The notes below the pieces were generated by a model. It was not told the DNA's origin and did not search any database. It worked only from the letters and a program-made list of their open reading frames with translations. The translations under genes and the position numbers were made by a program. A stretch of 9,269 nt of DNA from positions 1 through 9,269 of the forward strand of contig CANGZO010000086.1 of NCBI GenBank assembly GCA_947458305.1, read 5' to 3'. This DNA is from Comamonadaceae bacterium. Lineage in GTDB: Bacteria; Pseudomonadota; Gammaproteobacteria; Burkholderiales; Burkholderiaceae_C. Of the stretch, positions 1-8,820 are shown piece after piece; position 1 is the first letter of the stretch; each line of letters begins with the position of its first letter.

Positions 1-1
1 C

Positions 2-583
2 AAGTTCTACGACGAGTACAACGCCGTTTTGGACATGGACGCCGATTACTACCTGGAAACCATCCAGACGGTGTTCCAAGACTTCAAACTGGTCAACGGC
101 ACTTGGGACGTCAAAGGCGTTGACGGCAAAGTCGAGCGCGTGCGCCCACAAGACATCAAGGGCACGGCGCTGATGACCGTGGAAGGCGAGCTGGACGACA
201 TCTCCGGCTCCGGCCAGACCCGTGCGGCGCAAGACCTGTGCAGCGGTGTGCCCGCCAATGAGCGCAAGCACTTGGAGGTGGAGGGTGCGGGTCACTACGG
301 CATCTTCAGCGGCCGCCGCTGGCGCGACATGGTTTACCCGCAACTGGTCAAGTTCATCTTGAACCATGCGCCCAAAACGGCCAGCAAATCGACCAACAAA
401 GCGCCTGCGATCGTTCAGCCCAAGACCGCAGCAAAGGCGGCGCCGAAAACCGTGACAAAGCCAGTGGCGAAGGCTGCTGCTAAGACTGAGACCAAAACGC
501 CAGCTAAAGCATCGGTCAAAGCGGCCGCCAAACCCAAAGCGGCGGTCAAAACCACCTGGGTTCAGCCCGGCAAAAAAGCTTGA
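2..583 (+). CDS. phaZ: Intracellular polyhydroxyalkanoate depolymerase, C-terminal part (5' truncated by window)
   Basis: The reading frame is open from base 2, so the gene starts upstream; the TTG at 29 and ATG at 35 lie inside it and are not starts. The visible 193 residues begin KFYDEYNAVLDM and match the C-terminal region of PhaZ-type intracellular PHB depolymerases, which hydrolyse stored PHA granules to hydroxyalkanoate units. Two likely members of the alpha/beta-hydrolase triad are visible: an Asp in VEGELDDISG (codons 194-199) and the His in GAGHYGIFSG (codon 293-295). The nucleophile would lie upstream. The depolymerase domain ends near FILNHAP (about base 373). It is followed by about 69 residues rich in Lys, Ala, Thr and Pro, resembling the tails of histone H1 and the granule proteins PhaF and PhaM. 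The family assignment is firm; the tail's function is inference. rsxB follows after 5 bases. Confidence 0.9.
   Translation, partial: KFYDEYNAVLDMDADYYLETIQTVFQDFKLVNGTWDVKGVDGKVERVRPQDIKGTALMTVEGELDDISGSGQTRAAQDLCSGVPANERKHLEVEGAGHYGIFSGRRWRDMVYPQLVKFILNHAPKTASKSTNKAPAIVQPKTAAKAAPKTVTKPVAKAAAKTETKTPAKASVKAAAKPKAAVKTTWVQPGKKA
374..580 (+). repeat. Lysine-every-fourth-residue tail of PhaZ
   Basis: This coding segment specifies 69 residues of which 17 are lysine. From codon 422 to codon 530 a lysine occurs at every fourth residue without a miss (10 lysines), and the three lysines at the start of the tail (codons 374, 386 and 398) are in the same register. The residues between are mostly Ala, Thr, Val and Pro. 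Units look like KTAA, KAAP, KPVA, KAAA. Codons vary (AAA and AAG, GCG, GCC, GCT, GCA), so the periodicity is at protein level and is not a recent identical DNA tandem repeat. The composition resembles nucleic-acid-binding histone H1-like tails. Confidence 0.85.
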
Positions 584-588
584 GGTCC

Positions 589-1278
589 ATGCCACCTTTG
601 CCCAGAACAGCGCCTGAGACCCAGGCGCTTTTTCTATTGCTCAACGATGCGCTGCCCCAAACGCAGTGCACACGTTGTGGCTTTCCAGATTGCGCTGCCT
701 ATGCCCGCGCCATGGCCGAAGGGCAGGCGGCCATCAATCAATGTCCGCCAGGCGGTCAAGCAGGCATTGAACGTCTGGCTGCCATCTCAGGCCAGCCGGT
801 TTTGCCTCTCAATCCGGAACACGGCACTGAAGGGCCACGCCACGTGGCCATCATTGACGAGGCCTGGTGCATTGGCTGCACGCTGTGCATCAAGGCTTGC
901 CCGACCGATGCGATTTTGGGAGCCAACAAACTGATGCACACGGTGATTGAGCCTTGGTGCACGGGCTGCGAGCTGTGCATACCGGTGTGCCCGGTGGACT
1001 GCATTGCACTGGAAAACGTGACAGACACGCGCACGGGCTGGGCCGCATGGTCCGCGCAAGAAGCCCAGACGGCTCTCACACGGTACACCTCACGCCAAAA
1101 ACGCTTGGTGCATGAAGAGACCGCCCACCAAGCCCGGCTGATCTCCGAGGCTGAGCACACCCTGGCCGACTTACCCGCCCACACCAAGGGTGCAGACAAG
1201 CCCCCCGAAATGGACCGCAAACGCGCCATCATCGAAGCGGCACTGGCCAAAGCAAAAGCCCGCCAGATCGGAGCCTGA
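589..1278 (+). CDS. rsxB: RnfB/RsxB-like iron-sulfur protein, soluble stand-alone form
   Basis: The 229-residue product is an electron-transfer ferredoxin of the RnfB/RsxB type. The N-terminal Fe-S domain has Cys27, Cys30, Cys35 and Cys52 (CTRCGFPDC, then QCPPGG). Two bacterial ferredoxin [4Fe-4S] motifs follow: Cys94/97/100/104 (WCIGCTLCIKACP) and Cys124/127/130/134 (WCTGCELCIPVCP). The last ~75 residues are charged and probably helical. The N-terminal membrane helix of classical RnfB is missing, and no other rnf/rsx subunit is nearby, so it is probably cytoplasmic; its partner is unknown. ATG at 589 was chosen over the TTG at 580, which overlaps the phaZ stop. The GAGG before ATG 589 sits only 3-4 bases away, which is close for a ribosome binding site, so translational coupling to phaZ is likely. 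The stop codon lies within the loop of a terminator-like inverted repeat. Confidence 0.85.
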   Translation: MPPLPRTAPETQALFLLLNDALPQTQCTRCGFPDCAAYARAMAEGQAAINQCPPGGQAGIERLAAISGQPVLPLNPEHGTEGPRHVAIIDEAWCIGCTLCIKACPTDAILGANKLMHTVIEPWCTGCELCIPVCPVDCIALENVTDTRTGWAAWSAQEAQTALTRYTSRQKRLVHEETAHQARLISEAEHTLADLPAHTKGADKPPEMDRKRAIIEAALAKAKARQIGA

Positions 1279-1288
1279 CGGGCTTTTG
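1253..1288. terminator. Terminator-like perfect inverted repeat at the rsxB stop codon
   Basis: A 10-base arm CAAAAGCCCG (1253-1262) pairs perfectly with CGGGCTTTTG (1279-1288) across a 16-base loop that contains the rsxB TGA (1276-1278). A GC stem flanked by A and T runs is the classic bidirectional intrinsic terminator layout. It could end the phaZ-rsxB transcript on + and the propionate operon on -. The T tracts are only four bases long and are part of the stem, so efficiency is uncertain. Confidence 0.6.
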
Positions 1289-1297
1289 AAGAAACTT

Positions 1298-1354
1298 GTC
1301 GGGGCTGAAGCCACCGACCCACAAAGCGCTGCAGGTCGGGCCTTCAGGTCCGAC
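1298..1354. repeat. Inverted pair of related hairpin units between the convergent operons
   Basis: Unit A (1298-1318) folds as GTCGG/CCGAC plus GGC/GCC around a TGAA loop, with one bulged A. Unit B (1335-1354) folds as GTCGG/CCGAC plus CCT/AGG, with a G-T pair on the + strand. The reverse complement of B aligns to A at 17 of 20 positions, sharing GTCGG, CTGAAG and CCGAC. The units therefore form an inverted pair separated by 16 bases, a layout like REP/BIME elements. Unit B begins 5 bases past the stop codon of the - strand operon. Neither unit has a clear T tract. Confidence 0.5.
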
Positions 1355-1359
1355 ACCAC

Positions 1360-1842
1360 TCAATGCGCGTTGGCCGCCAAAGCAGCAAATGCATTGACCA
1401 CCTCGGCCGGTGCCTGCACCAACTCAATCAACACGCCCTCGCCACCTATCGGGAACTCCTCGTTCGCCTTGGGGTGCAAAAAAGTGATGTCAAAACCAGC
1501 GGCGCCCTTGCGGATGCCACCCGGTGCGAAGCGCACGCCCTGAGCGGTGAGCCATTCCACCGCGACCGGCAGATCGTCGATCCACAGGCCGATGTGGTTG
1601 AGGGGTGTGGTGTGCACAGCGGGCTTTTTGTCGGGGTCCAGCGGCTGCATCAAATCAACCTCGACCTTGAAAGGACCGGTACCGATTGCACAGATGTCTT
1701 CGTCCACGTTCTCGCGTTCACTTTTGAAGGTGCCCGTCACCTCCAGGCCCAACATCTCAACCCAGAGTTTTTGCAGACGCAATTTGTCAGGCCCGCCGAT
1801 GGCGATTTGCTGGACGCCCAGAACTTTGAAGGGGCGAGTCAT
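1360..1842 (-). CDS. VOC-family protein, probable methylmalonyl-CoA epimerase
   Basis: The 160-residue product has the paired beta-alpha-beta-beta-beta modules of the vicinal oxygen chelate fold. The first starts at VLGVQQIAIGG and the second at LNHIGLWIDDL. The C-terminal FLHPK...GVLIELVQ signature is typical of methylmalonyl-CoA epimerases, which interconvert (S)- and (R)-methylmalonyl-CoA between the carboxylase and the mutase. Its place at the end of an operon holding both neighbouring enzymes supports this. By eye the metal-ligand positions are Gln12, Asp63, His83 and Glu140, whereas the known epimerase set is His/Gln/His/Glu. About seven extra residues sit between FLHPK and GVLIEL. The ATG directly follows the pccA TAA with no gap; GGAG inside the pccA end provides the ribosome binding site. 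A related glyoxalase-like activity cannot be excluded. Confidence 0.78.
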   Translation of the reverse strand: MTRPFKVLGVQQIAIGGPDKLRLQKLWVEMLGLEVTGTFKSERENVDEDICAIGTGPFKVEVDLMQPLDPDKKPAVHTTPLNHIGLWIDDLPVAVEWLTAQGVRFAPGGIRKGAAGFDITFLHPKANEEFPIGGEGVLIELVQAPAEVVNAFAALAANAH

Positions 1843-3891
1843 TTATTCGAACTCCACAATCATCTGGTCCACCGTGAGGGATTCGCCTTTGGCGGCCACC
1901 ACTTTTTTCACCACGCCATCGGCAGCGGCAAACAAGACGTTTTCCATCTTCATGGCTTCGATCACGGCCACGCGCTCGCCCGCTTGCACCTTCTGGCCCG
2001 GCTGCACCGACACGTCCACCAACAAGCCTGGCATGGGCGAGAGCACAAAGCGACTCAGGTCCGGCGGGGCTTTGAAAGGCATGAGTTTGTGCAGTTCGGC
2101 CATGCGGGGCGACATCACCAGCGCTTCGATCCGTGTGCCGTTGTGCTGCACTTGCAAAGCCAAGGGGTTTTTCAAAGTGCCACGCTCGACCTGAGCGGTG
2201 AAAGGCTTGCCATTGCAAGTGCCCACAATGCGGATGTCGTTCAAGCGCGAATTGCTGGCAATCGCATAGGTTTTGCCATTCACCGTGATTTGCGCTTCGC
2301 CGTGCTTGCCCGAAGATTCCGCAACATGCACTGGGACATAGCGGTTGTTGCCCTCTTTGCCCAATTCCACCACGGCATAGTCTTGGCCCACCTGCACGTC
2401 ATAGCCTGGCAATTGACCACTCAAACCCGCTGCACGCTCACGTGACTTGCGGCGCACAAAGGCGGCCAATGCGGCCAAAAAGTCGTGGTCGTCGTGCGGC
2501 ACGTCTTCGGCGCGAAAGCCTTGGCTGTATTGCTCGGCGATGAAACCGGTGTTGAAGTCACCCGAGACAAAACGGGGGTGCGCCAGCAACGCGGCTTGGA
2601 ACGGGATGTTGGAGCTGATGCCGCGAATGACAAAACCGTTCAGGGCTTCACGCATTTTGGCAATCGCATCATTGCGGTCTTTGCCGTGCACGATCAACTT
2701 GGCGATCATCGAGTCGTAAAACATCGGGATCTCACCACCGTCTTGCACGCCCGTGTCCACGCGCACGCCATAAAGGTCTTGCGTGTTGCCCTGGAACATG
2801 GTTTGCTGGGGCGTCTGAAAACGCACCAAACGTCCTGTGGAGGGCAAGAAATTGCGGAAGGGGTCTTCGGCGTTGATGCGGCACTCGATAGACCAGCCGT
2901 TGCGTTTCACATCCGCTTGTCCAAAAGACAATTTTTCACCCGCAGCGACGCGGATCATCTGCTCCACCAAATCGAGGCCTGTGATGGCTTCGGTGACGGG
3001 GTGCTCCACCTGCAAACGGGTGTTCATCTCCAGAAAGTAAAAGCTCTGGTCTTTGCCGACCACAAACTCGACCGTACCGGCTGACTGGTATTTCACCGCC
3101 TTGGCCAGTTGCACCGCCTGTTCGCCCATGGCTTTGCGGGTGGCTTCAGAGATGAAAGGTGACGGCGCCTCTTCGATCACTTTTTGGTGGCGGCGCTGGA
3201 TGGAACACTCGCGCTCGTTCAGGTACACCACGTTGCCATGACTGTCACCCAGCACCTGGATTTCGATGTGGCGGGGCTCTTCAACAAACTTCTCGATGAA
3301 CACCCGGTCATCGCCAAAGCTGTTGCGCGCTTCGTTGCGGCAGGAGGTGAAGCCTTCAAAGGCTTCTTTGTCATTGAAGGCCACACGCAAGCCCTTACCG
3401 CCGCCGCCGGCCGAAGCCTTGATCATGACGGGGTAGCCGATGCCCTTGGCGATCTCCACCGCTTTGTCAGCGGTCTCGATCGCATCGTTCACACCGGGAA
3501 TGCAGTTCACGCCTGCGGCACCCGCCAGCTTTTTGGATTCGATCTTGTCGCCCATGGCGGCAATCGAAAAATGGCGTGGGCCAATGAAGGCAATGCCCTC
3601 TTCTTCGCAGCGCTTGGAGAACTCGGCGTTCTCGCTCAAGAAGCCATAGCCGGGGTGAATGGCTTGCGCGCCAGTGGATTTGGCGGCCGCGATGATTTTG
3701 TCGGCCACCAGATACGACTCGCGCGAAGGCGCAGGGCCGAGCAAGACGGATTCGTCGGCCAGCTGCACATGGCGCGCTTCCTTGTCGGCTTCAGAATAAA
3801 CAGCCACGGTTTGGATACCCATTTTCTGGGCGGTGGCGATGACGCGGCAGGCGATTTCACCGCGGTTGGCAATCAAAATTTTGGTAAACAT
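1843..3891 (-). CDS. pccA: Propionyl-CoA carboxylase alpha subunit (biotin carboxylase + biotin carrier)
   Basis: The 682-residue protein carries out ATP- and bicarbonate-dependent carboxylation of its own biotin, which PccB then uses to carboxylate propionyl-CoA. It begins with the biotin carboxylase N-domain (KILIANRGEIACRVI). The ATP-grasp glycine loop SAGGGGKG lies at 160-167, EMNTRLQVEHPVTE at about 288-301, and ECRINAEDP follows. After the carboxylase (about 1-450) comes the linker domain that contacts the beta subunit, then the C-terminal biotinyl domain with AMKM, where Lys648 is the biotin acceptor. Length fits PccA (about 650-700) and exceeds AccC (about 450). The ATG at 3891 is preceded by AAGGAG nine bases upstream. 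It lies 20 bases after pccB, as expected for equimolar subunits. Acetyl-CoA or methylcrotonyl-CoA carboxylase alpha are similar alternatives, but the operon argues for propionyl-CoA. Confidence 0.95.
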   Translation of the reverse strand: MFTKILIANRGEIACRVIATAQKMGIQTVAVYSEADKEARHVQLADESVLLGPAPSRESYLVADKIIAAAKSTGAQAIHPGYGFLSENAEFSKRCEEEGIAFIGPRHFSIAAMGDKIESKKLAGAAGVNCIPGVNDAIETADKAVEIAKGIGYPVMIKASAGGGGKGLRVAFNDKEAFEGFTSCRNEARNSFGDDRVFIEKFVEEPRHIEIQVLGDSHGNVVYLNERECSIQRRHQKVIEEAPSPFISEATRKAMGEQAVQLAKAVKYQSAGTVEFVVGKDQSFYFLEMNTRLQVEHPVTEAITGLDLVEQMIRVAAGEKLSFGQADVKRNGWSIECRINAEDPFRNFLPSTGRLVRFQTPQQTMFQGNTQDLYGVRVDTGVQDGGEIPMFYDSMIAKLIVHGKDRNDAIAKMREALNGFVIRGISSNIPFQAALLAHPRFVSGDFNTGFIAEQYSQGFRAEDVPHDDHDFLAALAAFVRRKSRERAAGLSGQLPGYDVQVGQDYAVVELGKEGNNRYVPVHVAESSGKHGEAQITVNGKTYAIASNSRLNDIRIVGTCNGKPFTAQVERGTLKNPLALQVQHNGTRIEALVMSPRMAELHKLMPFKAPPDLSRFVLSPMPGLLVDVSVQPGQKVQAGERVAVIEAMKMENVLFAAADGVVKKVVAAKGESLTVDQMIVEFE

Positions 3892-3911
3892 GTTCTTCTT
3901 CTCCTTCGGGC

Positions 3912-5444
3912 TTACAGCGGAATGTTCCCGTGCTTGCGCCAGGGGTTCTCGATCTTTTTGTCTTTGAGCATGACCAACGAGCGGCAGATGCGTTTGCGGG
4001 TTTCGTGCGGTTGGATCACGTCGTCGATGAAGCCGCGAGCACCGGCTACAAAGGGGTTGGCAAAGCGGGCTTTGTATTCGGCTTCTTTGGCGGCCAGTTT
4101 CTCGGGGTCGCCCTTGTCTTCGCGGAAGATGATTTCCACCGCGCCCTTGGCACCCATCACCGCAATTTCGGCGTTAGGCCAGGCAAAGTTCACGTCGCCG
4201 CGCAGGTGCTTGGAGGCCATCACGTCATACGCGCCACCATAGGCCTTGCGGGTGATGACGGTGATTTTCGGCACGGTGCACTCGGCGTACGCGTAGAGCA
4301 GCTTCGCGCCGTGTTTGATGATGCCGCCGTACTCTTGTGAGGTGCCGGGCATGAAACCGGGCACATCCACAAAGGTGACCACGGGGATGTTGAACGCATC
4401 GCAAAAACGCACAAAGCGGGCGGCCTTGATGGAACTCTTGATGTCGAGGCAACCGGCCAAAACCAAGGGCTGGTTGGCCACGATGCCCACGGTTTGACCT
4501 TCCATGCGGGCAAAGCCGATCAGGATGTTTTTGGCGTAGTCGGGTTGCAGCTCAAAGAAATCGCCATCGTCCACGGTTTTGACGATGAGTTCCTTCATGT
4601 CATAAGCCTTGTTGGGGTTCTCGGGCACCAAAGTGTCCAGGCTCATGTCCATTCGACCTGACGGGTCACCACTGGCGCGCACCGGCGCTTTTTCGCGGTT
4701 GTTGAGCGGCAGGTAGTTGTACAGGCGGCGCAGCATGAGCAGCGCTTCCACGTCGTTCTCAAAGGCCATGTCGGCCACACCGCTCTTGGTGGTGTGCGTC
4801 AGGGCGCCACCCAACTCTTCGGCCGTGACTTCTTCGTGCGTCACGGTCTTGACCACGTCGGGGCCGGTCACAAACATGTAAGACGTGTCCTTGACCATGA
4901 AGATGAAATCGGTGAGCGCTGGGGAATAGACCGCACCACCGGCTGACGGGCCCATGATCATGCTGATCTGAGGCACCACGCCGCTCGCCATGACGTTGCG
5001 CTGGAACACATCCGCATAACCACCCAGCGAGGCCACGCCTTCTTGAATACGGGCACCGCCCGAATCGTTGAGGCCAATCACGGGTGCGCCGACTTTCATG
5101 GCTTGGTCCATGACCTTGCAAATCTTCTCGGCGTGCGTCTCAGACAAAGCGCCGCCGTAGACGGTGAAGTCTTGGCTGTAGACAAAGACCAAGCGGCCGT
5201 TGATCATGCCGTAGCCCGTCACCACACCGTCGCCGGGGATCTTGTTGTTTTGCATACCGAAGTCGGTGCAACGGTGTTCGACAAACATGTCCCACTCTTC
5301 GAAGGTGCCTTCGTCGAGCAGCACTTCGATGCGCTCACGCGCGGTGAGTTTGCCTTTGGCGTGCTGCGCGTCAATGCGCTTTTGCCCGCCGCCCAAGCGT
5401 GCCGCAGCGCGCTTTTTTTCCAGTTGTTCAAGGATGTCTTGCAT
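3912..5444 (-). CDS. pccB: Propionyl-CoA carboxylase beta subunit (carboxyltransferase)
   Basis: The 510-residue carboxyltransferase moves the carboxyl group from biotin on PccA to propionyl-CoA, giving (S)-methylmalonyl-CoA. Two crotonase-like halves are visible: the N-half with SGGARIQEG at 128-136 and GPSAGGAVYSPALTDF from 166, and the C-half with PGFMPGTSQEYGGIIKHGA (362-380) and AYGGAYDVMASKH (401-413). These form the two oxyanion holes. Asp407 in GGAYDVM appears to be the position at which propionyl-CoA carboxylases carry Asp and acetyl-CoA enzymes carry Ile, which supports propionyl specificity. The frame stays open to 5642, but MQDILEQLEKKR at 5444 is the normal family N-terminus and the extension would overlap meaB. 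The ribosome binding site is a modest GAGAGAG stretch. meaB ends 20 bases upstream and pccA starts 20 bases downstream. Confidence 0.95.
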   Translation of the reverse strand: MQDILEQLEKKRAAARLGGGQKRIDAQHAKGKLTARERIEVLLDEGTFEEWDMFVEHRCTDFGMQNNKIPGDGVVTGYGMINGRLVFVYSQDFTVYGGALSETHAEKICKVMDQAMKVGAPVIGLNDSGGARIQEGVASLGGYADVFQRNVMASGVVPQISMIMGPSAGGAVYSPALTDFIFMVKDTSYMFVTGPDVVKTVTHEEVTAEELGGALTHTTKSGVADMAFENDVEALLMLRRLYNYLPLNNREKAPVRASGDPSGRMDMSLDTLVPENPNKAYDMKELIVKTVDDGDFFELQPDYAKNILIGFARMEGQTVGIVANQPLVLAGCLDIKSSIKAARFVRFCDAFNIPVVTFVDVPGFMPGTSQEYGGIIKHGAKLLYAYAECTVPKITVITRKAYGGAYDVMASKHLRGDVNFAWPNAEIAVMGAKGAVEIIFREDKGDPEKLAAKEAEYKARFANPFVAGARGFIDDVIQPHETRKRICRSLVMLKDKKIENPWRKHGNIPL

Positions 5445-5464
5445 GGTGGTTCTCTCTCTTTTCT

Positions 5465-6489
5465 TCAGGAAGATGGGGGTTCGCTTTGCGCTTGGTAAGC
5501 GCTGAGCAGTTGACGGGCAGCCGTGGACGCAGCGAGCTGGCCCGCGGCGACTTGTTGGCTGAGTTGGGGCAGCAGCGTTTGCACACGCGGCTGCGCCCGA
5601 AAATTGTGTTTGAGCCCAGCGTCGATGCGCTCCCACATCCACGACAGGGCTTGTTGTTGGCGGCGAAGCGCCAAGCGGCCATTGGCGGTTTGCAGGCTCC
5701 GGAATTCACTCACCGCCACCCAAAAACTGTCCACGCCCTGGCCCAGCAAAGCGCTCAGCTGCACCACCTTGGGGTGCCATTGGGTGGCATCGGCGTGCGC
5801 ATGGCCTGAGCCGCCGTGCATGCCCAGCAGTTGCAAAGCGCTGGTGATCTGCAACTCGGCGCGGGTGGCGGCGATGGCATCGATGTCGGCCTTGTTGATG
5901 ACCACCAAATCGGCGATCTCCATCACGCCTTTTTTGATGGCCTGCAAATCGTCACCCGCATTGGGCAGCTGCATCAGCACAAACATGTCGGTCATGTTGG
6001 CCACCGCCGTCTCGCTCTGGCCCACGCCCACGGTCTCGACGATCACCACGTCATAACCCGCCGCCTCACAAACCAGCATGGACTCGCGGGTTTTTTCGGC
6101 CACGCCACCCAAGGTGCCACTGCTGGGGCTGGGGCGGATGTAAGCGCGTTCATGCACGCTGAGCAACTCCATGCGGGTCTTGTCGCCCAAGATGGAGCCA
6201 CCCGACACGGTGCTCGAAGGGTCCACCGCCAGCACTGCCACGCGGTGCCCTTGCCCAATCAGGTACAGGCCGAGCGCTTCGATGAAGGTGGACTTTCCCA
6301 CGCCTGGCACGCCGCTGATGCCCAAGCGGAAAGATTTCCCAGTGTGCGGCAGCATGGCCGTGAGCAGCTCGTCGGCCAGCGCTCGGTGGTCGGTGCGGGT
6401 CGATTCGAGCAGCGTGATGGCTTTGGCCATGGCGCGGCGTTGCACGGCAGCGCTGCCGTGCAACAGACCGTCGAGCAACTGCGCAGGAT

Positions 6490-6493
<4 letters not shown>
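5465..6493 (-). CDS. meaB: Methylmalonyl-CoA mutase-associated GTPase MeaB (ArgK/YgfD family)
   Basis: The 342-residue G3E-family P-loop GTPase protects and reloads the adenosylcobalamin mutase; its human counterpart is MMAA. The Walker A motif GVPGVGKST lies at 61-69, a DPSS...SGGSILGDKTRM block typical of MeaB/ArgK at 91-108, the G3-like ETVGVGQSE at 153-161, and the guanine-specificity motif NKAD at 200-203. The C-terminal tail is the usual dimerisation region. Length is normal for the family (about 330). The chosen start is a GTG at 6493 that overlaps the scpA TGA as GTGA, with AGAAGG upstream as ribosome binding site. The next ATG, at residue 22, would remove the conserved N-terminal helix. 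The overlap implies translational coupling with scpA, fitting a chaperone made with its client. The old ArgK label (arginine transport kinase) is outdated. Confidence 0.95.
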
Positions 6494-8667
<2,174 letters not shown>

Positions 8668-8708
8668 GGCGCTGTGCTTTCGGGACAAAAATGGCTGAGT
8701 CGGATTTT

Positions 8709-8725
8709 GGCAGCCTGGGACTGCC
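8709..8725. promoter_or_regulatory. Interrupted palindrome in the scpA leader
   Basis: GGCAG (8709-8713) pairs with CTGCC (8721-8725), and a C-G and a T-G pair continue inward around one mismatch. The site lies 42 bases upstream of the scpA ATG, between the gene and the candidate promoter, so it could be an operator half-pair or a small leader hairpin. The function is unknown. Confidence 0.35.
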
Positions 8726-8726
8726 T

Positions 8727-8738
8727 ACCGGCTTACAA
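8727..8738. repeat. Direct repeat copy 1 (ACCGGCTTACAA)
   Basis: This is the first of two identical 12-base copies in the divergent intergenic region; the second is at 8776-8787. The start-to-start distance is 49 bases. It lies just downstream of the candidate scpA -10 box, where a bound regulator could block transcription. It is a plausible binding site for the adjacent GntR-family protein; that role is inferred. Confidence 0.5.
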
Positions 8739-8747
8739 GTACCGTGA

Positions 8748-8776
8748 TTCATAATTATTGATGCAGAATATTTTAA
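8748..8776 (-). promoter_or_regulatory. Candidate scpA operon promoter
   Basis: Read on the - strand, TTAAAA (8776-8771) is followed by a 17-base spacer and TATGAA (8753-8748), each matching the sigma-70 boxes at four of six positions. Transcription would start near 8741 and give a leader of about 75 bases. The region is clearly more AT-rich than its surroundings. The match is weak. Confidence 0.25.
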
Positions 8777-8788
8777 CCGGCTTACAAT
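8758..8788 (+). promoter_or_regulatory. Candidate promoter of the GntR-family gene
   Basis: TACAAT (8783-8788) is a good -10 box. TTGATG (8758-8763) could serve as -35, but the 19-base spacer is long. The -10 box overlaps the second direct repeat, so a protein bound there would compete with RNA polymerase, consistent with autoregulation. The leader would be about 57 bases. Confidence 0.3.
8776..8787. repeat. Direct repeat copy 2 (ACCGGCTTACAA)
   Basis: This copy is identical to the one at 8727-8738. It overlaps the candidate -10 box of the + strand regulator gene and touches the candidate -35 box of the scpA promoter. A single protein bound here could therefore influence both directions. Confidence 0.5.
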
Positions 8789-8820
8789 CCTGCCACTGAA
8801 AAAATTTCTTTCGACACCTC

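Noticed and set aside
29..37. TTG at 29 or ATG at 35 as the start of the first gene
   Set aside because: The frame is open from base 2 and residues upstream of these codons (KFYDEYNAV) already match PhaZ, so the gene starts outside the window.
580..588. TTG at 580 as the rsxB start, overlapping the phaZ stop
   Set aside because: No ribosome binding site precedes it and an ATG lies three codons downstream. It cannot be fully excluded but ATG 589 is more likely.
756..1322. A - strand 188-codon open frame opposite rsxB
   Set aside because: The + strand carries all twelve cluster cysteines of an RsxB protein in order; the antisense frame has no recognisable features.
1363..4340. Several long + strand open frames (for example 1363-2445, 3184-4242 and 3930-4340) across pccA and pccB
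   Set aside because: They are antisense shadows with His-rich low-complexity composition and no family resemblance, and they overlap well-supported genes.
5445..5642. N-terminal extension of pccB in the same open frame
   Set aside because: The extension would overlap the meaB 3' end and has no conserved sequence; MQDILEQLEKKR at 5444 matches the family N-terminus.
8791..8797. GCCACTG, a match to the cobalamin riboswitch B12-box core, near a B12-dependent enzyme gene
   Set aside because: It is on the strand reading toward the regulator, not the mutase. The leader there is too short for a cobalamin riboswitch and none of the other conserved elements are visible. A chance 7-base match is more likely.
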